DNA from: Nocardia abscessus NBRC 100374
GTDB taxonomy: Bacteria > Actinomycetota > Actinomycetes > Mycobacteriales > Mycobacteriaceae
Length of the DNA: 36,737 bases
NCBI RefSeq assembly: GCF_000308455.1
Contig: NZ_BAFP01000058.1
Location: forward strand, 1 to 36,737
Direction of reading: 5' to 3'
In this document: positions 33,806 to 36,737 of the stretch, piece by piece
Layout: each line of letters begins with the position of its first letter
Position numbering within the stretch: position 1 is the first letter of the stretch
The notes under the pieces: generated by a model
Told to the model about the DNA's origin: nothing
Databases searched by the model: none
What the model saw: the letters and a program-made list of their open reading frames with translations, nothing else
Made by a program: the position numbers and the translations under genes

Positions 33806-34822
33806 ATGAGCACCGTAACGCCTCGTCCCAGCCCTCGAACACCCGACGCGTCGTCCGGGCCGACGCCCTTCAGCCGGCGTGTACTGAAGCTCGAGCACCC
33901 GGCGAACATCGGCCCGCTGGCCCATGTCGTGGCTTGGGTCGCGCTGCTGGCCGTGGGCCTCCTCGTGCCCGCCACCGCGAACTGGTACCTGGCCTTGCCG
34001 CTGATCATCACGCTGACGCTGCTGAACTTCTCGCTGACGATCGGCGTGCTCCACATGCACACCCACCGGCCGCTGTTCGTGTCCAAGCGGTTGAACCGGG
34101 TGGTCGATCTGTTCTGCTGCATGCCCGCCACGCTCACGGCAGCCGAGATGCGCGAGGTGCACATCCTCAACCACCACCGCTACAACGACGGGCCCGGTGA
34201 CGTCACCTCCACCGAAGGGCGCGAGCACGGGCTGGGCGCCGTCTGGTACTGGATCAGATACGGCACCATCGTCAAGAACCACACCATCCGGAAGATCTTC
34301 GCCGCCGACGCGACGACCAAGCAGCGCCAGCGGCGCAACCAGTTCCTGTTCGATCTCACGCTGGTCCTGGTGCTGATCGGAGTCACCTGGTACTTCGCCG
34401 ACAACACCCGATTCGTGCTCTTCTACTGGATCCCGGTCCTTGTGACCCAGGTGAACTCCGGCTACTTCGCCTGGCTGACCCACGCCCCGGCGCGAGGTTT
34501 CGAAGACGACCCGAGCAAATCGCTGAACACGGCGGGCAATTGGCTCAACTTCTTCATCTTCAATCAGGGCTACCACAGCGTGCACCACCGCTACCCCGGC
34601 GTCCACTGGAGCCAGATCCCCGACAAACTCGACTTCATGCGGCAGGTCGACCCCGGCGTCATCGTGCCGTACTGGATGACTCTCAACTCGGCTTGGCGTC
34701 TGGTCGTGCCGGGCGGCTTCCTCGACGCGCCCTACGGCGAGCGGTGGAAGGCCAAGTTGGAGACGCGAATGGAGGAGGGTGGCGTCCGATCGCGGCTCCT
34801 GCCCTGGTTCGCATGGATCTGA
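33806..34822 (+). CDS. Membrane di-iron desaturase/hydroxylase-like protein
   Basis: A 338-residue membrane protein of the fatty-acid-desaturase/hydroxylase superfamily. All three histidine boxes are present: HMHTH (H83-H87), HILNHH (H119, H123, H124) and HSVHH (H257, H260, H261), plus H267 two turns on. Hydrophobic pairs lie at 40-80 and 182-225. Such enzymes use a di-iron centre with O2 to desaturate or hydroxylate lipids, including carotenoids. In this operon the terpenoid made upstream is the likely substrate. AAGGAG is six bases before the ATG. A 71-bp spacer separates it from the synthase gene and contains AGGAGG followed by an ATC-started mini-frame. Its TGA lies inside the next gene, which overlaps by 10 bp. 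Confidence 0.88.
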   Translation: MSTVTPRPSPRTPDASSGPTPFSRRVLKLEHPANIGPLAHVVAWVALLAVGLLVPATANWYLALPLIITLTLLNFSLTIGVLHMHTHRPLFVSKRLNRVVDLFCCMPATLTAAEMREVHILNHHRYNDGPGDVTSTEGREHGLGAVWYWIRYGTIVKNHTIRKIFAADATTKQRQRRNQFLFDLTLVLVLIGVTWYFADNTRFVLFYWIPVLVTQVNSGYFAWLTHAPARGFEDDPSKSLNTAGNWLNFFIFNQGYHSVHHRYPGVHWSQIPDKLDFMRQVDPGVIVPYWMTLNSAWRLVVPGGFLDAPYGERWKAKLETRMEEGGVRSRLLPWFAWI

Positions 34823-35649
34823 TCACTCCGCGCCAGGTTCGGGGCATGCTCACCGATCGTCGTCGGCTCTTCCCGTTCCTGCTCGCGTTCGCCGGATACG
34901 CCTTCACCGGGGTGACCGTGCCCCTGTTCCTGCTGTTCGCCGGAGGCTGGTGGCTGCCCAAGACGGTCGACGACGGACCGCACCTGCCGACCGGCCCGTC
35001 GGTCGTGATCGATGTGCTGCTGCTGGCGCTGTTCGGCCTGCAGCACTCGGGCATGGCCCGGCCGTCGTTCAAGGCGTTCGTCACCCGCTGGGTGCCGGAA
35101 GCTCTGGAGCGCACTGTCTACGTCGTCATGGCCAGTCTGGCCGTGTGGGTGCTGTGCTTGGGCTGGCAGCCGCTGCCGCACCAGATCTGGTCGGCCGACG
35201 GCATCGTCGGGACAGTGCTCGACGCCGGATTCTGGCTCGGTTTCGCGCTGGTCTACGCGGCCACCCTGCTGCTGGACCACTTCTATCTACTCGGCCTCGA
35301 CCAGGCCTATCGCCACTACGTGATCCAGGTCCCCGACGCGACCGCCGACCGGCTGCAAGTGCACGGGCCCTACCGCCTGGTGCGCCATCCGCTGATGACC
35401 GGCCTGCTGTTCAGTTTCTGGTGCGCGAGCACCCTCACGGCGGGTCACCTGCTCTGGGCGGTCGGGTTGACCGGCTACATCCTGCTCGGCACCGTCCTCG
35501 AGGAGCGCGATCTCCTCGCTCGCTTCGGTGCGGCCTATCGCGCCTACGCGAACCAGGTGCCCGCGTTCTTCCCGTCGCCGCTCAGCCCGTCCGCGCGGGC
35601 ACGCCTGCGCCGGATGCGAGTGCTCCGCTCGTCGATTCGCCAGCGATAA
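34813..35649 (+). CDS. MddA/NnrU/ICMT-like membrane methyltransferase
   Basis: A 278-residue polytopic membrane protein with about six helices. It resembles bacterial methanethiol S-methyltransferase (MddA) and NnrU proteins: LQHSGMARPSFKAF and ERTVYVVMASLAVW in the N-terminal half. The catalytic C-terminal half carries the isoprenylcysteine/phospholipid methyltransferase signature GPYRLVRHPLMTG (185-197) and LEERDLLARFGAAYRAYANQVP (229-250), which bind SAM. The ATG lies inside the last codons of the desaturase gene (10-bp overlap), so it is strictly coupled. Known members methylate thiols or carboxyl groups. In this operon methylation of the terpenoid product is the natural inference. Confidence 0.85.
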   Translation: MDLITPRQVRGMLTDRRRLFPFLLAFAGYAFTGVTVPLFLLFAGGWWLPKTVDDGPHLPTGPSVVIDVLLLALFGLQHSGMARPSFKAFVTRWVPEALERTVYVVMASLAVWVLCLGWQPLPHQIWSADGIVGTVLDAGFWLGFALVYAATLLLDHFYLLGLDQAYRHYVIQVPDATADRLQVHGPYRLVRHPLMTGLLFSFWCASTLTAGHLLWAVGLTGYILLGTVLEERDLLARFGAAYRAYANQVPAFFPSPLSPSARARLRRMRVLRSSIRQR

Positions 35650-35811
35650 AGGCGAACTCGCGCGCCGGCGGTCGAGCCGAACGTCGCGTAGGGACGCGTC
35701 CCGCCGACTGCTCGTCGCCAACGTCCTCGCCAGACCCCACCATCATCGTCCGCTGCCGCGTCCCGCCGGGAACACGTGCGCGGCCCTGCTCGAGTTTGGA
35801 GATGAATCGAC

Positions 35812-36737
35812 GTGAACAGTCCTCCCGTCCACCGCGGCGGCAGATCCGCCGCCGCGGGCGTGGGCGCCGGGCGCGCCCACGGCAAAGCGATCCTGCTGGG
35901 CGAGCACACGGTTGTCCACGGAACGCCCGCAATCGCGTTTCCCCTGCCCACGCTGCAGGTGCACGCCGTCGCCTACCCCGGCGAGGCAGGTGACTCTTCC
36001 GCAGCGCGGCGGTCAGCCGTGACAGATCGTAAAACGCTGAGAAACAACGGCTATCAATTCATCACAGGGGAAGGCCTCCCCGCGGCGAATCCGGTCTCCG
36101 GTCCTCGGGTCGCGGTCGAGGAGGCATTGCGGCGGTGGGGTCTACCCGGCGAGATCGTCGAGGTCGCTGTGGACAGCGAGATCCCGCAGGCACGCGGTCT
36201 GGGGTCCAGTGCGGCCGATGCGGCCGCCGCGGTGCGCGCGGTCGCAGATCTCTATGGCAGGGCCGTCGACCCGGATTCCCTCTACGAATTCGTGCAATGT
36301 GGCGAGCAGTTCGCGCACGGCCGAGCCAGCGGCGTGGACGCCCGCGCCGCATTGGCCGACGGGCCGATCCGGTTCCATGCCGGCACCGCCCGCCCGCTCG
36401 ACGTCGGCCTCGACGCCGCCTTGGTGATCGCAGACACCGGGATGCCCAGTGGCACGCAGCGTGCGGTGGCCGAGGTACGCGCACGGCTGGATCGAGATCA
36501 CGGGTCCATCGGACAGCTTCTGGAGCGCGCGACGGAACTCGTCGAGTCCGCCCACGCGGATCTGGCGGCCGGGCGCGCCGAGCCGCTGGGCAGGACGCTC
36601 CTCTACTTTCAGGACCTCCTCGACGAACTCGGTGTCGGCGATCCGCGGATCGACACCCTCGTCACGGCAGCGCTCGACGCCGGGGCGTTCGGCGCGAAAC
36701 TCACCGGCGCCGGCCTCGGCGGCTGCGTCCTCGCCCT
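35812..36737 (+). CDS. mvk: Mevalonate kinase (3'-truncated by window end)
   Basis: 308 codons of a GHMP kinase, cut at the window edge. The three GHMP motifs are present: RAHGKAILLGEHTVVHG (21-37, substrate loop), ARGLGSSAADAAAA (127-140, ATP phosphate loop) and KLTGAGLGGC (296-305). The catalytic Asp is in ASGVDARAA near residue 180. HG after GEH and the GLGSSAA loop identify mevalonate kinase rather than phosphomevalonate or homoserine kinase. It phosphorylates mevalonate, the first committed kinase step to IPP. The GTG start follows TTTGGAG. In Streptomyces such genes head a mevalonate cluster (kinase, decarboxylase, phosphomevalonate kinase, IDI, HMGR, HMGS), so more probably lie just beyond the edge. 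162 bp separate it from the methyltransferase gene. Confidence 0.92.
   Translation, partial: MNSPPVHRGGRSAAAGVGAGRAHGKAILLGEHTVVHGTPAIAFPLPTLQVHAVAYPGEAGDSSAARRSAVTDRKTLRNNGYQFITGEGLPAANPVSGPRVAVEEALRRWGLPGEIVEVAVDSEIPQARGLGSSAADAAAAVRAVADLYGRAVDPDSLYEFVQCGEQFAHGRASGVDARAALADGPIRFHAGTARPLDVGLDAALVIADTGMPSGTQRAVAEVRARLDRDHGSIGQLLERATELVESAHADLAAGRAEPLGRTLLYFQDLLDELGVGDPRIDTLVTAALDAGAFGAKLTGAGLGGCVLA

Noticed and set aside
34540..34812. Upstream extension of the methyltransferase
   Set aside because: It overlaps the third His box of the desaturase in another frame. The hydrophobic methyltransferase starts at 34813.
35779..35993. Plus frame overlapping the start of mevalonate kinase
   Set aside because: Arg-rich shadow of the kinase N-terminus, whose GHMP motif 1 lies in the other frame.

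Overview
The window looks like accessory chromosome of a high-GC mycolic-acid actinomycete, most likely a Nocardia or close relative (inference). The pointers are type VII (ESX) secretion-associated proteins of EspC, YbaB-like and WXG100-like type, F420-dependent enzyme families (a DDN-type nitroreductase and an LLM-class oxidoreductase), and a mevalonate-pathway gene inside a terpenoid operon. There is no ribosomal RNA, tRNA, CRISPR array or intact insertion sequence that I can recognise. Several stretches look decayed.

Layout. 0.2-1.3 kb: a lone ABBA/DMATS-like prenyltransferase candidate (+). 1.3-5.8 kb: a three-gene minus-strand ESX-type operon (YbaB-like, EspC-like long protein, repeat-rich partner). 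5.8-9.4 kb: a methyltransferase, an NmrA-like reductase and a DDN-type F420 enzyme. 9.4-13.8 kb: remnants, a tiny cysteine-hairpin secreted protein, and a WXG100-like effector whose C-terminus may be frameshifted. 13.9-17.2 kb: three regulators (MmyB-type XRE and two MarR) around a secreted two-repeat protein. 17.5-18.4 kb: a PI3/4-kinase-like gene broken by an in-frame stop. 18.9-21.5 kb: a paralogue of the secreted two-repeat protein in an operon with a Tat-exported FAD oxidase. 22.6-23.5 kb: a small ABM-fold monooxygenase divergent from a MarR gene. 23.9-27.5 kb: a CTP-synthase-related glutaminase-like protein, LysR, SDR and DoxX. 27.9-30.6 kb: a GNAT-domain protein, a second ABM protein and an F420-dependent LLM oxidoreductase. 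31.3-36.7 kb: a tightly packed plus-strand terpenoid operon that runs off the end.

How the genes work together. The terpenoid operon would supply isoprenoid precursor (mevalonate kinase, with more mevalonate genes probably beyond the edge), elongate it (E-polyprenyl diphosphate synthase), condense it (squalene/phytoene-synthase-like enzyme) and decorate the hydrocarbon (di-iron desaturase/hydroxylase-like protein and MddA/ICMT-like methyltransferase). Separately, the two ABM paralogues, about two thirds identical, each have nearly the same 21-bp inverted repeat directly before the start codon. One copy lies in the gap shared with a divergent MarR gene, so a small MarR-controlled regulon is likely. 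A weaker third copy precedes the MmyB-type regulator.

The strongest candidates for new biology are the terpenoid operon, the shared-operator ABM/MarR regulon, the paralogous secreted two-repeat family, and the secreted CX10C-X12-CX10C miniprotein. All functional statements rest on sequence reading alone, without database searches.
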